A stretch of DNA of 64,000 nt from Streptomyces sp. NBC_01264 (GTDB lineage Bacteria; Actinomycetota; Actinomycetes; Streptomycetales; Streptomycetaceae). Position 1 is the first letter of the stretch, and each line of letters opens with the position of its first letter. Positions 1 through 7,707 of the stretch are shown one piece after another. A model generated the notes under the pieces. That model made no database searches and was not told the DNA's origin. It was given only the letters and a program-made list of their open reading frames with translations. The translations under genes and the position numbers were made by a program. The stretch is taken from NCBI RefSeq assembly GCF_026340675.1, contig NZ_JAPEOX010000001.1, positions 6,758,001 through 6,822,000 on the forward strand, in the 5' to 3' direction.

Positions 1-63
1 GCCAAGAAGACGGCGACGCGCAAGGCCACCGCGAAGAAGACCACCGCCCGCAAGACCAAGTAG
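1..63 (+). CDS. hupS: HU-like nucleoid protein, C-terminal end only
   Basis: The window opens inside this gene; only the last 20 codons and a TAG stop are present. They encode a Lys/Ala/Thr-rich tail (AKKTATRKATAKK then TTARKTK). Such a basic, histone-H1-like tail is typical of the actinobacterial HU paralogue HupS, which binds and compacts DNA, in Streptomyces mainly during sporulation. The HU fold itself lies outside the window, so the assignment rests on the tail plus the neighbouring cofC and gpsA, which fit hupS gene order. A strong terminator follows 20 bp after the stop. Confidence 0.75.
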   Translation, partial: AKKTATRKATAKKTTARKTK

Positions 64-83
64 GGCAACGAGTCACACACGCC

Positions 84-116
84 GGGCCGGTTTCCCCACC
101 GTGGGGAAACCGGCCC
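84..116 (+). terminator. Perfect 16-bp hairpin after hupS
   Basis: Positions 84-99 (GGGCCGGTTTCCCCAC) pair perfectly with 101-116 around a central C. The hairpin starts 20 bp after the hupS stop. There is no U-tract, as is usual in Streptomyces. It separates hupS from the convergent cofC gene and could act in both directions. Confidence 0.8.
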
Positions 117-148
117 GCGGTGCGTGCACGGGGGTTCGGGGCCGGAGG

Positions 149-210
149 GTCCGCAGAGGTCAGAAGGCCCGCGGAGGTCGGAAGGTCCGCGGAGGTCAGA
201 AGGTCTGCAG
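149..210. repeat. 18-bp tandem repeat spanning the cofC stop codon
   Basis: Three consecutive 18-bp units (149-166, 167-184, 185-202; consensus GTCCGCGGAGGTCAGAAG) are followed by a partial fourth at 203-210. Read on the minus strand, the cofC stop (196-198) lies inside the array, so the end of the gene and its 3' flank were duplicated together. Confidence 0.85.
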
Positions 211-1065
211 CGTGACCAGGGTGATCTTCAGGCCCGCGCCCTCGCCGTCCGTCTCGATCCGGACCCGCTGTCCGGGACGCAGCAGCCGCAGGCCGCCCGC
301 GTCGAACGCCGGGGCCTCGAAGGGCACCGGGGTGCCGTCGTCCAGCAGCACGCTGCCACTGCGGGTCTGGGTGTCGTACGTGTACGCGGTCGCCTGCATA
401 CGGGCACTGTATCGGGCCGTATGGCGCCCCACGCCGAGGGTCAGGGCCGTCCGCAGATCCGCCCCCGTGTCCACGTCCCGGCGGATGCTCTCGACGCCGG
501 CGAGGACCATTTCCACCGCTCCCGAGGCGGAATGCCGGGCCCGCGAGGGGCCGCCGAACGAGGGCGCCAATTCCACGTCCGGAGCAGCGGAAAGCAAGGT
601 CGTCCCGATTCCCGCCGCATCCGCCAGAAATGCCCTGGGAAATGCCGAAGCGGTATCGAGCACGCGTAGCAATTCGGGTGGCCGCAGCGCCGGCAGATCC
701 GCGTTCATCGCGGCCACCGCCGCCCCCGGCCTGCCCGCCCGTATCTCCCGCGCCCCGTGGGCCAGCGCCGCGTTGAGCCCGGCCGCGGGGGAGTCCGCAA
801 CGATCCGGGCCCCCAGCCGCGCCAGTTCCGCGCCCGCCGCGGGATCGTCCGTGACGACCACCACATCCGCGACCGCGGTGCAGGCCAGCGCCCCTGCGAC
901 GGTGTCCAGCGCGAACGCCAGGGCGAGCCCCGGCCGGGACGCCCCGACCGCCGCCGCGAGGCGGCTCTTGGCCACCGCGAGCGGCTTCAGCGGGACCACC
1001 AGACTCCAGACGGCGTTCGTGACGGACCCCTTCCCTCCGGCACGCTCGCGCGCCGCTCGGACCAT
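196..1065 (-). CDS. cofC: CofC/FbiD-type guanylyltransferase for coenzyme F420 biosynthesis, with C-terminal extension
   Basis: CofC/FbiD enzymes use GTP to activate 2-phospho-L-lactate or phosphoenolpyruvate, making the side-chain precursor of coenzyme F420. The N-terminal part shows the family motif VVPLKPLAVAKSRLA (about residues 23-37), an NADLPALRP segment near 120-128 and the FGGPSRARHS loop near 170. The usual domain ends near residue 215. The remaining roughly 70 residues start at an internal Met (ARMQATAYTYD) and form a small domain of unknown function rich in predicted beta strands. That tail may be a fused gene or a lineage-specific extension. The ATG at 1065 is the only plausible start seen, with a weak ribosome binding site. 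The gene is convergent with hupS, and its stop lies in an 18-bp tandem repeat. Confidence 0.85.
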   Translation of the reverse strand: MVRAARERAGGKGSVTNAVWSLVVPLKPLAVAKSRLAAAVGASRPGLALAFALDTVAGALACTAVADVVVVTDDPAAGAELARLGARIVADSPAAGLNAALAHGAREIRAGRPGAAVAAMNADLPALRPPELLRVLDTASAFPRAFLADAAGIGTTLLSAAPDVELAPSFGGPSRARHSASGAVEMVLAGVESIRRDVDTGADLRTALTLGVGRHTARYSARMQATAYTYDTQTRSGSVLLDDGTPVPFEAPAFDAGGLRLLRPGQRVRIETDGEGAGLKITLVTLQTF

Positions 1066-1241
1066 GTACGGGTCATGACCAGGTCATGCGGAGCCCCATT
1101 GTCACCTCATGCCGGGCGACCCGGGGTCTGGTCCGGGTGTCCGGGGCGTACGGTGTTCTCGACAGAGACCGGACTCGGGGCCACACTTGTCCGGCCCCGA
1201 GGTGCCCAAGCCGCGCACCGGTCCTAGAGGAAGGTGTCCGA

Positions 1242-1994
1242 GTGTCCCGCCGCAGAATCGGCTTCTGGTACCGCCTTGCGGCGGCCATCGCGAAACCGCC
1301 GCTGGTAGTGCTCTTCAGGCGGGACTGGCGGGGAATGGAACACATTCCGACCGAGGGCGGATTTATCACCGCCGTCAATCACAACTCCTATCTGGACCCG
1401 CTGTCCTACGCGCACTTCCAGTACAACACCGGCCGGGTGCCCCGATTGCTCGGCAAGGCGGCCCTCTTCGAGGTCCCCATTGTCGGAGCGATCCTGCGCG
1501 GCTCCGGCCAGATCCCCGTCTACCGGGAGTCCACCAACGCCCTGGACGCATTCCGGGCCGCCGTGGACGCGATCGAGCGCGGCGAATGCGTGGCCTTTTA
1601 CCCGGAAGGCACCCTCACCCGGGACCCCGAGATGTGGCCGATGGCCGGCAAGACCGGCGCCGCCCGCGTGGCGCTGATGACCAGGGCCCCCGTCATTCCG
1701 GTGGCCCAGTGGGGCGCGAATCTCGCGATGCCGCCCTACGCCAAGGAGAACAAGGTCAGCCTGTTCCCGCGCAAGACCCTCCAGGTCCTCGCCGGGCCGC
1801 CCGTGGACCTCTCCGCGTACTACGACCGGGAACCCACCCCGGACGTGCTCAGGGAGGCCACCGAGGTCATCATGGCGGCCATCACCGGGCTGCTGGAGGA
1901 ACTGCGGGGCGAGAGTGCGCCCGCGCAGCCGTACGACCATCGCAATGCCAGGGCGCAGCAGCGGCGCAAGGCCGCAGGGGAGGGCAACAAGTGA
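1242..1994 (+). CDS. 1-acyl-sn-glycerol-3-phosphate acyltransferase family protein (PlsC-like)
   Basis: A 250-residue member of the lysophospholipid acyltransferase family, which moves an acyl group onto a glycerol-phosphate lipid at the inner face of the membrane. The catalytic box appears as NHNSYLD (H-x4-D, about residue 45), and the FYPEGT motif that binds the phosphate group lies near residue 119. The frame is open further upstream, but the GTG at 1242 is preferred because GAGGAAGG lies about 8 bp before it and the extra N-terminal residues look unrelated. It overlaps gpsA by GTGA (1991-1994), so acyltransfer and glycerol-3-phosphate supply are probably translationally coupled. The exact acyl substrate cannot be read from sequence. 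Confidence 0.88.
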   Translation: MSRRRIGFWYRLAAAIAKPPLVVLFRRDWRGMEHIPTEGGFITAVNHNSYLDPLSYAHFQYNTGRVPRLLGKAALFEVPIVGAILRGSGQIPVYRESTNALDAFRAAVDAIERGECVAFYPEGTLTRDPEMWPMAGKTGAARVALMTRAPVIPVAQWGANLAMPPYAKENKVSLFPRKTLQVLAGPPVDLSAYYDREPTPDVLREATEVIMAAITGLLEELRGESAPAQPYDHRNARAQQRRKAAGEGNK

Positions 1995-3001
1995 CAGGTC
2001 CCGTGAAGGCAGCCGTATTCGGAACCGGCTCCTGGGGCACGGCCTTCGCCATGGTCCTCGCCGACGCCGGCTGCGAGGTGGTCCTGTGGGGCCGCCGGCA
2101 GGAGCTCGTCGACGCCATCAACAGCGGCCGGACCAACCCGGACTACTTCCCGGACATCGAACTCCCCGCGAACATCCGGGCCACCACCGACCCGGCCGAG
2201 GCGGCGGCCGGCGCCGACTTCACGGTCCTCGCCGTCCCCTCGCAGACCCTGCGCGGCAACCTCGCCGCCTGGGCGCCGCTGCTGGCCCCCGAGACCGTGC
2301 TCGTCTCCCTGATGAAGGGCGTCGAACTCGGCACGGCCAAGCGGATGAGCGAGGTCATCGAGGAGGTGGCCAAGGTCCCCGCCGACCGGGTCGCCGTCGT
2401 CACCGGCCCCAACCTGGCCCGCGAGATCGCCGCCCGCCAGCCCGCCGCCTCCGTGGTCGCCTGCATCGACGAAGCCGTCGCCCAGCGCCTCCAGGCCGCC
2501 TGCCACACCCCGTACTTCCGCCCGTACACGAGCACCGACGTCATCGGCTGCGAGCTCGGCGGCGCCGTCAAGAACGTCATCGGCCTCGCCGTCGGCATCG
2601 CGGACGGCATGGGCCTCGGGGACAACACCAAGGGCTCGCTCATCACCCGCGGGCTCGCCGAAGCCACCCGCCTGGGCCTGGCGATGGGCGCCGACCCGCT
2701 CACCTTCTCGGGCCTCGCGGGTCTCGGCGACCTCGTCGCCACCTGCTCCTCGCCGCTCTCCCGGAACCACACCTTCGGCACCAACCTCGGCCGCGGGATG
2801 ACCCTGGAGGAGACCATCGCGGTCACCAAGCAGACCGCCGAGGGCGTCAAGTCCTGCCAGTCCGTGGCCGATCTGGCCCGCCGCCACGGAGTGGACATGC
2901 CGATCACCGACACGGTCGTCGACATCGTCCACCACGGCAAGCCCACCCTGGTCGCGCTCAAGGAGCTGATGGGACGCAGCGCCAAACCGGAACGGCGCTG
3001 A
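1991..3001 (+). CDS. gpsA: NAD(P)+-dependent glycerol-3-phosphate dehydrogenase
   Basis: A 336-residue GpsA, the usual length. It reduces dihydroxyacetone phosphate to sn-glycerol-3-phosphate, the backbone of phospholipids. The Rossmann dinucleotide loop is VFGTGSWGTAFA (about residues 9-20), and the catalytic lysine region is ELGGAVKNVIGLAVG in the second half, followed by GLGDNTK. The GTG start at 1991 overlaps the stop of the upstream acyltransferase gene by 4 bp (GTGA), indicating an operon. It lies 39 bp upstream of ddlA, so membrane-lipid and peptidoglycan precursor genes are adjacent. Confidence 0.97.
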   Translation: MTGPVKAAVFGTGSWGTAFAMVLADAGCEVVLWGRRQELVDAINSGRTNPDYFPDIELPANIRATTDPAEAAAGADFTVLAVPSQTLRGNLAAWAPLLAPETVLVSLMKGVELGTAKRMSEVIEEVAKVPADRVAVVTGPNLAREIAARQPAASVVACIDEAVAQRLQAACHTPYFRPYTSTDVIGCELGGAVKNVIGLAVGIADGMGLGDNTKGSLITRGLAEATRLGLAMGADPLTFSGLAGLGDLVATCSSPLSRNHTFGTNLGRGMTLEETIAVTKQTAEGVKSCQSVADLARRHGVDMPITDTVVDIVHHGKPTLVALKELMGRSAKPERR

Positions 3002-3040
3002 CTGCTTTCCGCACGCTTGACCGGGTACCCTCGTGGCGAT

Positions 3041-4198
3041 ATGAGCAGCGAGAACCTCCCCCAGACCCCTGAGCAGCAGGGCCGCAAGCCCCGCGTGGCC
3101 GTCGTGTTCGGCGGCCGCAGCTCGGAACACGCCATCTCGGTCGTCACCGCGGGCGCCGTCCTGCGCTCCATCGACCGCTCCAAGTACGAGGTGCTGCCCA
3201 TCGGCATCACCACGGACGGCCGGTGGGCGCTGACCGCCGACGAGCCCGCACGGATGGCCATCTCCGGCGGCGAGCTCCCCAACGTGGGGCAGCTCGCCGA
3301 CTCCGAGGACGGAGCCGTCGTGCTCTCCGTCGACCCGGCCAGCCGCGAGGTCGTCTACACCGAGCCGGGCGCCGTCCCCAAGGCGCTGGGCGAGGTCGAC
3401 GTGGTCTTCCCCGTCCTGCACGGCCCGTACGGCGAGGACGGCACCCTCCAGGGCCTCCTGGAGCTCTCCGGCATCCCGTACGTCGGCTCGGGCGTCCTCG
3501 CCTCGGCCGTCGGCCAGGACAAGGACTACATGAAGCGGGTCTTCACGTCCTTCGGGCTGCGCGTCGGCCCGTACGTGACCATCCGCCCCCGCGAGTGGGA
3601 GAACGACCGCGAGGGCGCTCTCGGCCGCATCGCGGAGTTCGCCGGCGAGCACGGCTGGCCGCTGTTCATCAAGCCCGCCCGCGCGGGCTCCTCGATCGGC
3701 ATCACCAAGGTCGACGGGCCCTCCGGGCTGGACGCCGCGATCCGCGAGGCCCGCCGCCACGACCCGAAGATCATCGTGGAGGCGCTGCTGCGCGGCCGCG
3801 AGATCGAGGTCGGGGTCCTGGAGTTCGAGGACGGTCCGCGCGCGAGCGTGCCCGCCGAGATCCCGCCGGTCTCCAGCCACGACTTCTACGACTTCGAGGC
3901 CAAGTACATCGACTCCGCCTCCGGACTCGTGCCCGCCCCGCTCACCCCGGAGCAGACCGCCGAGGTCCAGAGGCTCGCGATCGAGGCCTTCGACGCCGCG
4001 TCCTGCGAGGGCCTGGTGCGCGCCGACTTCTTCCTCACCGAGGACGGCGAGTTCGTCATCAACGAGATCAACACGATGCCGGGCTTCACCCCGATCTCCA
4101 TGTACCCGCGCATGTGGCAGGAGTCGGGCATCGAGTACCCGGAGCTGGTGGACCGCCTGATCCAGGCCGCCCTGCGCCGCTCCACCGGGCTGCGCTAG
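3041..4198 (+). CDS. ddlA: D-alanine--D-alanine ligase
   Basis: A 385-residue ATP-grasp ligase that joins two D-alanines for the peptidoglycan stem peptide. Visible signatures are the N-terminal VVFGGRSSEHAIS motif, KPARAGSSIGITKV for ATP binding, and the metal-binding C-terminal EINTMPGFTP. The loop DFYDFEAKY matches D-Ala-D-Ala rather than D-Ala-D-Lac ligases, so this is the housekeeping enzyme and not a glycopeptide-resistance VanA type. The ATG at 3041 is chosen over upstream in-frame codons because the protein then begins just before the conserved core. It follows gpsA closely and ends before a bidirectional hairpin. Confidence 0.97.
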   Translation: MSSENLPQTPEQQGRKPRVAVVFGGRSSEHAISVVTAGAVLRSIDRSKYEVLPIGITTDGRWALTADEPARMAISGGELPNVGQLADSEDGAVVLSVDPASREVVYTEPGAVPKALGEVDVVFPVLHGPYGEDGTLQGLLELSGIPYVGSGVLASAVGQDKDYMKRVFTSFGLRVGPYVTIRPREWENDREGALGRIAEFAGEHGWPLFIKPARAGSSIGITKVDGPSGLDAAIREARRHDPKIIVEALLRGREIEVGVLEFEDGPRASVPAEIPPVSSHDFYDFEAKYIDSASGLVPAPLTPEQTAEVQRLAIEAFDAASCEGLVRADFFLTEDGEFVINEINTMPGFTPISMYPRMWQESGIEYPELVDRLIQAALRRSTGLR

Positions 4199-4227
4199 CC
4201 CCCGAGCACGAAGCCCCGTACGCGGAC

Positions 4228-4275
4228 GAGGACCGCCCGCCGCCCCTCGCAGGAGGAGGGCGGCGGGCGGTCCTC
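4228..4275. terminator. Bidirectional terminator between ddlA and the DUF3515 gene
   Basis: An 18-bp perfect stem: 4228-4245 (GAGGACCGCCCGCCGCCC) pairs with 4258-4275 around a 12-nt loop. It lies between two convergent genes and can end transcription from both sides. Confidence 0.85.
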
Positions 4276-4301
4276 CTCGTGCGAGGGGCGGGTCCGCGGG
4301 G

Positions 4302-4799
4302 TCAGTACGAGGAGATCCCCACCGGAACGGTCTTGGCGATCGCGGCCGACAGGCCCACCAGCATGCCCGCATCCGTGGCATGCTCCTTGTCGACCCGGAC
4401 CTCCGTGTACGCCAGCCGACTCCCGGTGGTGAACCGGAAGCCGCCGTCGTCCAGCTTCTCCAGGAGCCAGCCGACACCGTTCACGTCGACGCCCTCCTGC
4501 TTCTCGTCCAGCATCTTCGCGGGCCGGGGGATACCGCACCGCAGTACGATCGCCGAGCCGCCCCACGCGGCGGTCAGGTCCGACTCCGGCAGCGCCGGGG
4601 TCCGGGCCAGCGAGGCCACTGCCTCGGGGAGCTCCTTGTGCAGCGCCGCACAGAGTCCCGCGACATCGGCGGGCGGAGCGGACGGCGGATCCACCCGCGC
4701 CTCGGAACCACCCGGGGAACAGCCCGCGAGGGCCGCCGAAGCGGCCAGCGCGGTCAGCGCGGCGAGCAGAAAGAAGGGCCGGCGGTGTCGTGACATCAC
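4302..4799 (-). CDS. DUF3515 family lipoprotein
   Basis: A 165-residue predicted lipoprotein of unknown function. The N-terminus has an arginine-rich start, a hydrophobic stretch and a clear lipobox LAGC ending at Cys 26, so it should be exported and lipid-anchored to the outer face of the membrane. The mature part has conserved Cys residues (GLCAAL, LRCGIP) and a DGGFRF segment typical of the actinobacterial DUF3515 family. ATG codons occur at 4799 and 4796; the choice adds one residue. It is convergent with ddlA and lies just downstream of the small Lrp-like gene, with only a 20-bp gap, so the two are probably co-transcribed. Confidence 0.85.
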   Translation of the reverse strand: MMSRHRRPFFLLAALTALAASAALAGCSPGGSEARVDPPSAPPADVAGLCAALHKELPEAVASLARTPALPESDLTAAWGGSAIVLRCGIPRPAKMLDEKQEGVDVNGVGWLLEKLDDGGFRFTTGSRLAYTEVRVDKEHATDAGMLVGLSAAIAKTVPVGISSY

Positions 4800-4819
4800 C
4801 GGCCAAGAGTAGACGGGGG

Positions 4820-5053
4820 CTACAGATGGACGACCGGGCAGGTCAAGGTGCGGGTGATGCCCTCCACCTGCTGGACCTTGGCCACGACCATGCGGCCGAG
4901 CTCGTCCACGGTGTCGGCCTGGGCGCGCACGATCACGTCGTACGGGCCCGTCACGTCCTCGGCCTGGATCACCCCCGCGATCTGCGCGATGGACTCGGCG
5001 ACGAACGACGCCTTGCCCACCTCGGTTTGGATGAGGATGTACGCCTGTACCAC
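4820..5053 (-). CDS. Stand-alone Lrp/AsnC ligand-binding (RAM) domain protein
   Basis: A 77-residue protein equal to the C-terminal dimeric alpha/beta-barrel domain of Lrp/AsnC regulators, without a helix-turn-helix. The sequence runs from VVQAYILIQTEVGK to the GPYDVIVRAQADTVDEL core. Such small proteins assemble with or modulate full-length Lrp regulators, or sense amino acids directly. The frame is open far upstream, but the GTG at 5053 is selected because GGAGG lies just before it and the residues upstream do not resemble the family. It is divergent from thiL and precedes the DUF3515 lipoprotein gene. Confidence 0.85.
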   Translation of the reverse strand: MVQAYILIQTEVGKASFVAESIAQIAGVIQAEDVTGPYDVIVRAQADTVDELGRMVVAKVQQVEGITRTLTCPVVHL

Positions 5054-5298
5054 GGAACCTCCAGGGCGGCCACGAGGATCATTTCCCCTACCCTTCGGGT
5101 GGGCCCGGGGATGACGGGTGGGCCCGGGGAAGAAGGGACGCCACGGTACCGCGTCGCCGAGCGCCGCGGGGAGACCCGCGGGTCCGGCTCCACGCAGAGC
5201 GGGGCGTACGGAGAGCAGAAGTTGACGTATCTGTTGACGGTACCCAGAGCTGTGACGGCTCGCGACCGCAAGCGGACTGGGCAAGAAGGGGCACAGCG

Positions 5299-6282
5299 AT
5301 GAAGGGCACTGTGGGCGAGCTGGGGGAGTTCGGGCTCATTCGGGAGCTCACCTCACGGCTCACCACCACCCCGGCGGTCCGGGTCGGCCCGGGCGACGAC
5401 GCCGCGGTGGTGTCGGCCCCCGACCGGCGGGTCGTGGCGAGCACGGACATCCTGCTGGAAGGCCGGCACTTCCGGCGCGACTGGTCCACGGCCTACGACG
5501 TCGGCCGCAAGGCCGCCGCGCAGAACCTCGCCGACATCGCCGCCATGGGCGCGGTGCCGACCGCGCTGCTGCTCGGTCTGGTCGTCCCGGCCGAGCTGCC
5601 GGCCACCTGGCCCACCGAGCTGATGGACGGCATCCGCGACGAATGCCAGGTCGCCGGCGCGGCCGTGGTCGGCGGCGACGTGGTCCGCGGCGACGTCATC
5701 ACCGTGGCCATCACCGCACTCGGCGACCTGCGCAACCACGAACCCGTGCTGCGCTCCGGCGCCCAGCCCGGCGACGTCGTGGCCGTGACCGGCTGGCTCG
5801 GCTGGTCCGCGGCCGGCTTCGCCGTCCTCTCGCGGGGCTTCCGCTCGCCGCGGGCCTTCGTCGAGGCCCACCGCCGGCCCGAGCCCCCGTACCACGCGGG
5901 CCCCGCGGCCGCCGGACTCGGCGCCACCGCCATGACCGACGTCAGCGACGGCCTGATCGCGGACCTCGGGCACATCGCAGAGGCCAGCAAGGTACGGATC
6001 GACCTGCGCTCGGCGGCCGTCGACATCCCGACGCAGATGCACGACATCGGCCAGGCCGTCGGCGTGGACCCGCTCCAGTGGGTCCTCACCGGGGGAGAGG
6101 ACCACGCGATCGTCGCCACCTTCCCGCCGGACGTGAAGCTCCCGGCCCGCTGGAAGGTCATCGGCGAGGTCCAGAACCGCTCCGCGCTGCCCCAGGTGAC
6201 CGTCGACGGCGCCCCCTGGGCCTCCACCGGCGGATGGGACCACTTCGGCGGCGACACGGCCGCGGAGGACACCCCGCGATGA
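5299..6282 (+). CDS. thiL: Thiamine-monophosphate kinase
   Basis: A 327-residue ThiL that phosphorylates thiamine monophosphate to the active cofactor thiamine diphosphate using ATP. It has the PurM/AIR-synthase-like fold with the N-terminal [11 protein letters not shown] motif (about residues 30-40), the DISDIAAMGA-like segment [11 protein letters not shown], and the [15 protein letters not shown] motif in the second half. An ATGA overlap with thiD (6279-6282) shows translational coupling of two steps of the thiamine pathway. Two TTGACG hexamers (5222-5227 and 5233-5238) lie upstream, but no convincing promoter spacing could be assigned. No TPP riboswitch was recognised in the leader. Confidence 0.96.
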   Translation: MKGTVGELGEFGLIRELTSRLTTTPAVRVGPGDDAAVVSAPDRRVVASTDILLEGRHFRRDWSTAYDVGRKAAAQNLADIAAMGAVPTALLLGLVVPAELPATWPTELMDGIRDECQVAGAAVVGGDVVRGDVITVAITALGDLRNHEPVLRSGAQPGDVVAVTGWLGWSAAGFAVLSRGFRSPRAFVEAHRRPEPPYHAGPAAAGLGATAMTDVSDGLIADLGHIAEASKVRIDLRSAAVDIPTQMHDIGQAVGVDPLQWVLTGGEDHAIVATFPPDVKLPARWKVIGEVQNRSALPQVTVDGAPWASTGGWDHFGGDTAAEDTPR

Positions 6283-7097
6283 GCGGCATACCCGGACCGC
6301 GCCCGCACCCGCCGCTGTGCCTGACCGTCGCCGGATCAGACTCCGGCGGCGGCGCGGGCATCCAGGCCGACCTCAAGACGATGCTGGCGCTCGGGGTCCA
6401 CGGGATGAGCGTGGTGACCGCTGTGACCGCGCAGAACTCGCTGGGCGTCAAAGGCGTCTGGGAACTGCCCGCGGAGGCCGTGAAGGGCCAGTACAGGGCC
6501 GTGGTGGACGATATCGGCGTCCAGGCCGTGAAGACGGGGATGCTGTCCTCCTCCGCCCTCGTGGAGACCGTGGCCGAGCTCCTCGCCGAGACCGCCGCCC
6601 CGGCCGTCGTGGACCCGGTCGGCGTCTCCAAGCACGGGGACGCGCTCCTCGCCGCCACCGCGCTGGACGCCGTACGGGGAGAACTGCTGCCCCGGGCCAC
6701 CGTCGCCACGCCGAACCTGGACGAGGTGACCCAGCTCACCGGAGTCGTCGTGGAGAGCGAGGACGACATGCGCCGGGCCGCCGACGCGGTCCTCGCGTAC
6801 GGGCCCGCGTGGGCGCTGATCAAGGGCGGCCACCTCGCCGCCCACGGGGGCGAGGCCGTGGACCTCCTCACCGACGGCGCCGACGAACGCTGGTTGCGCG
6901 CCCCCCGCCACGACAACCGGCACACCCACGGCACCGGCTGCACGCTCGCCAGTGCCATCGCGGCGGGCCTGGCCAAGGGCCGCACCGTCCCGGAGGCCGT
7001 CACCGAGGCCAAGGAGTACGTCACCGGGGCCATCGCCGCCGGGTTCGCCCTGGGCAAGGGCATCGGACCCGTGGACCACGCGTGGCGGTGGCGCTGA
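6279..7097 (+). CDS. thiD: Hydroxymethylpyrimidine/phosphomethylpyrimidine kinase
   Basis: A 272-residue ribokinase-fold enzyme that phosphorylates 4-amino-5-hydroxymethyl-2-methylpyrimidine, twice in succession, for thiamine synthesis. It shows the N-terminal substrate motif [17 protein letters not shown] and the C-terminal anion-hole motif [16 protein letters not shown] with the catalytic region at GTGC. The start overlaps the thiL stop by ATGA. A 17-bp stem terminator follows 31 bp after the stop, so thiL-thiD appear to be a two-gene operon. Confidence 0.96.
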   Translation: MSGIPGPRPHPPLCLTVAGSDSGGGAGIQADLKTMLALGVHGMSVVTAVTAQNSLGVKGVWELPAEAVKGQYRAVVDDIGVQAVKTGMLSSSALVETVAELLAETAAPAVVDPVGVSKHGDALLAATALDAVRGELLPRATVATPNLDEVTQLTGVVVESEDDMRRAADAVLAYGPAWALIKGGHLAAHGGEAVDLLTDGADERWLRAPRHDNRHTHGTGCTLASAIAAGLAKGRTVPEAVTEAKEYVTGAIAAGFALGKGIGPVDHAWRWR

Positions 7098-7128
7098 ACC
7101 GGCCGCTGCCGGAACGAGGGCCGAAACG

Positions 7129-7182
7129 CCTGTAGGGCCTGCTCCCTCCCGTGGGTTCACGGAACGGAGCAGGCCCTACAGG
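7129..7182 (+). terminator. Hairpin after thiD
   Basis: A 17-bp perfect stem: 7129-7145 (CCTGTAGGGCCTGCTCC) pairs with 7166-7182, with a 20-nt loop, followed by TTTGAT. It ends the thiL-thiD unit. Confidence 0.85.
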
Positions 7183-7212
7183 TTTGATCATGTTCGATCA
7201 GGCAAAGCAAGA

Positions 7213-7237
7213 GGCCGGTCCACCAGGTGGACCGGCC
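7213..7237 (-). terminator. Hairpin after rpmB
   Basis: A 12-bp perfect palindrome, 7213-7224 (GGCCGGTCCACC) with 7226-7237. On the minus strand it is followed by a T-rich stretch (TCTTGCTTTGC), which suits an intrinsic terminator for rpmB. Confidence 0.8.
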
Positions 7238-7277
7238 TTCTCAGCAACCGGAAAGGGCTGCGCTACGACGGAAGGCG

Positions 7278-7463
7278 TCAGCGCGAGACCTTGCCGGCCT
7301 TGATGCACGAGGTGCAGGCGTTGAGGCGCTTCGGCGTCCCATTGACCACGGCACGGACACGCTGGATGTTCGGGTTCCAGCGACGCGAGGTGCGGCGGTG
7401 CGAGTGGGAAATGCTGTTGCCGAAGCTCGGCCCCTTGGCGCAAACGTCGCAGTTGGCAGCCAC
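7278..7463 (-). CDS. rpmB: 50S ribosomal protein L28, zinc-ribbon form
   Basis: A 61-residue L28 of the large ribosomal subunit. The L28 signature is visible as [21 protein letters not shown] split around HSHRR, and the protein has two Cys pairs (NCDVC near the N-terminus, CTSC near the C-terminus). It is therefore the Cys-containing form that binds zinc, not the Cys-less paralogue that Streptomyces induces through Zur during zinc starvation. It is a single-gene unit on the minus strand with its own candidate promoter and terminator, and its leader is about 100 nt long. Confidence 0.96.
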   Translation of the reverse strand: MAANCDVCAKGPSFGNSISHSHRRTSRRWNPNIQRVRAVVNGTPKRLNACTSCIKAGKVSR

Positions 7464-7577
7464 AGGTCACTCCAAAGACTTCAGATGCACTTACAGTGAA
7501 TCCCGGCGCACCGGTATCAGAGATCTGAAGTGGTTTGCCGGGGGGGAATGGCCCGACTCTCATCGGGCAACCGGAGC

Positions 7578-7606
7578 AGCATACAACGACTGCCTCGGTC
7601 CAAGAA
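7578..7606 (-). promoter_or_regulatory. Candidate promoter of rpmB
   Basis: On the minus strand TTCTTG (7601-7606) and TATGCT (7578-7583) are separated by 17 bp. The -10 box is good and the -35 box poor. A small inverted repeat, GCCCGA (7551-7556) with TCGGGC (7563-7568), would fall at the very 5' end of the transcript. Confidence 0.4.
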
Positions 7607-7707
7607 AACTACCATGTCCCCGGCCGCCCCCGCCCCGGGGTCCCGCCGCCCCGGCAGTCCTTCGTTACCCTGCGGTGAACCCTGGCCCGCACAAGGAGGA
7701 ACGCCCG

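Noticed and set aside
1820..4477. An 885-codon minus-strand frame opposite gpsA and ddlA
   Set aside because: Antisense shadow of two enzymes with complete motifs.
5054..5298. Possible TPP riboswitch before thiL
   Set aside because: The conserved CUGAGA-type and ACCUGA-type blocks of the TPP aptamer were not found.
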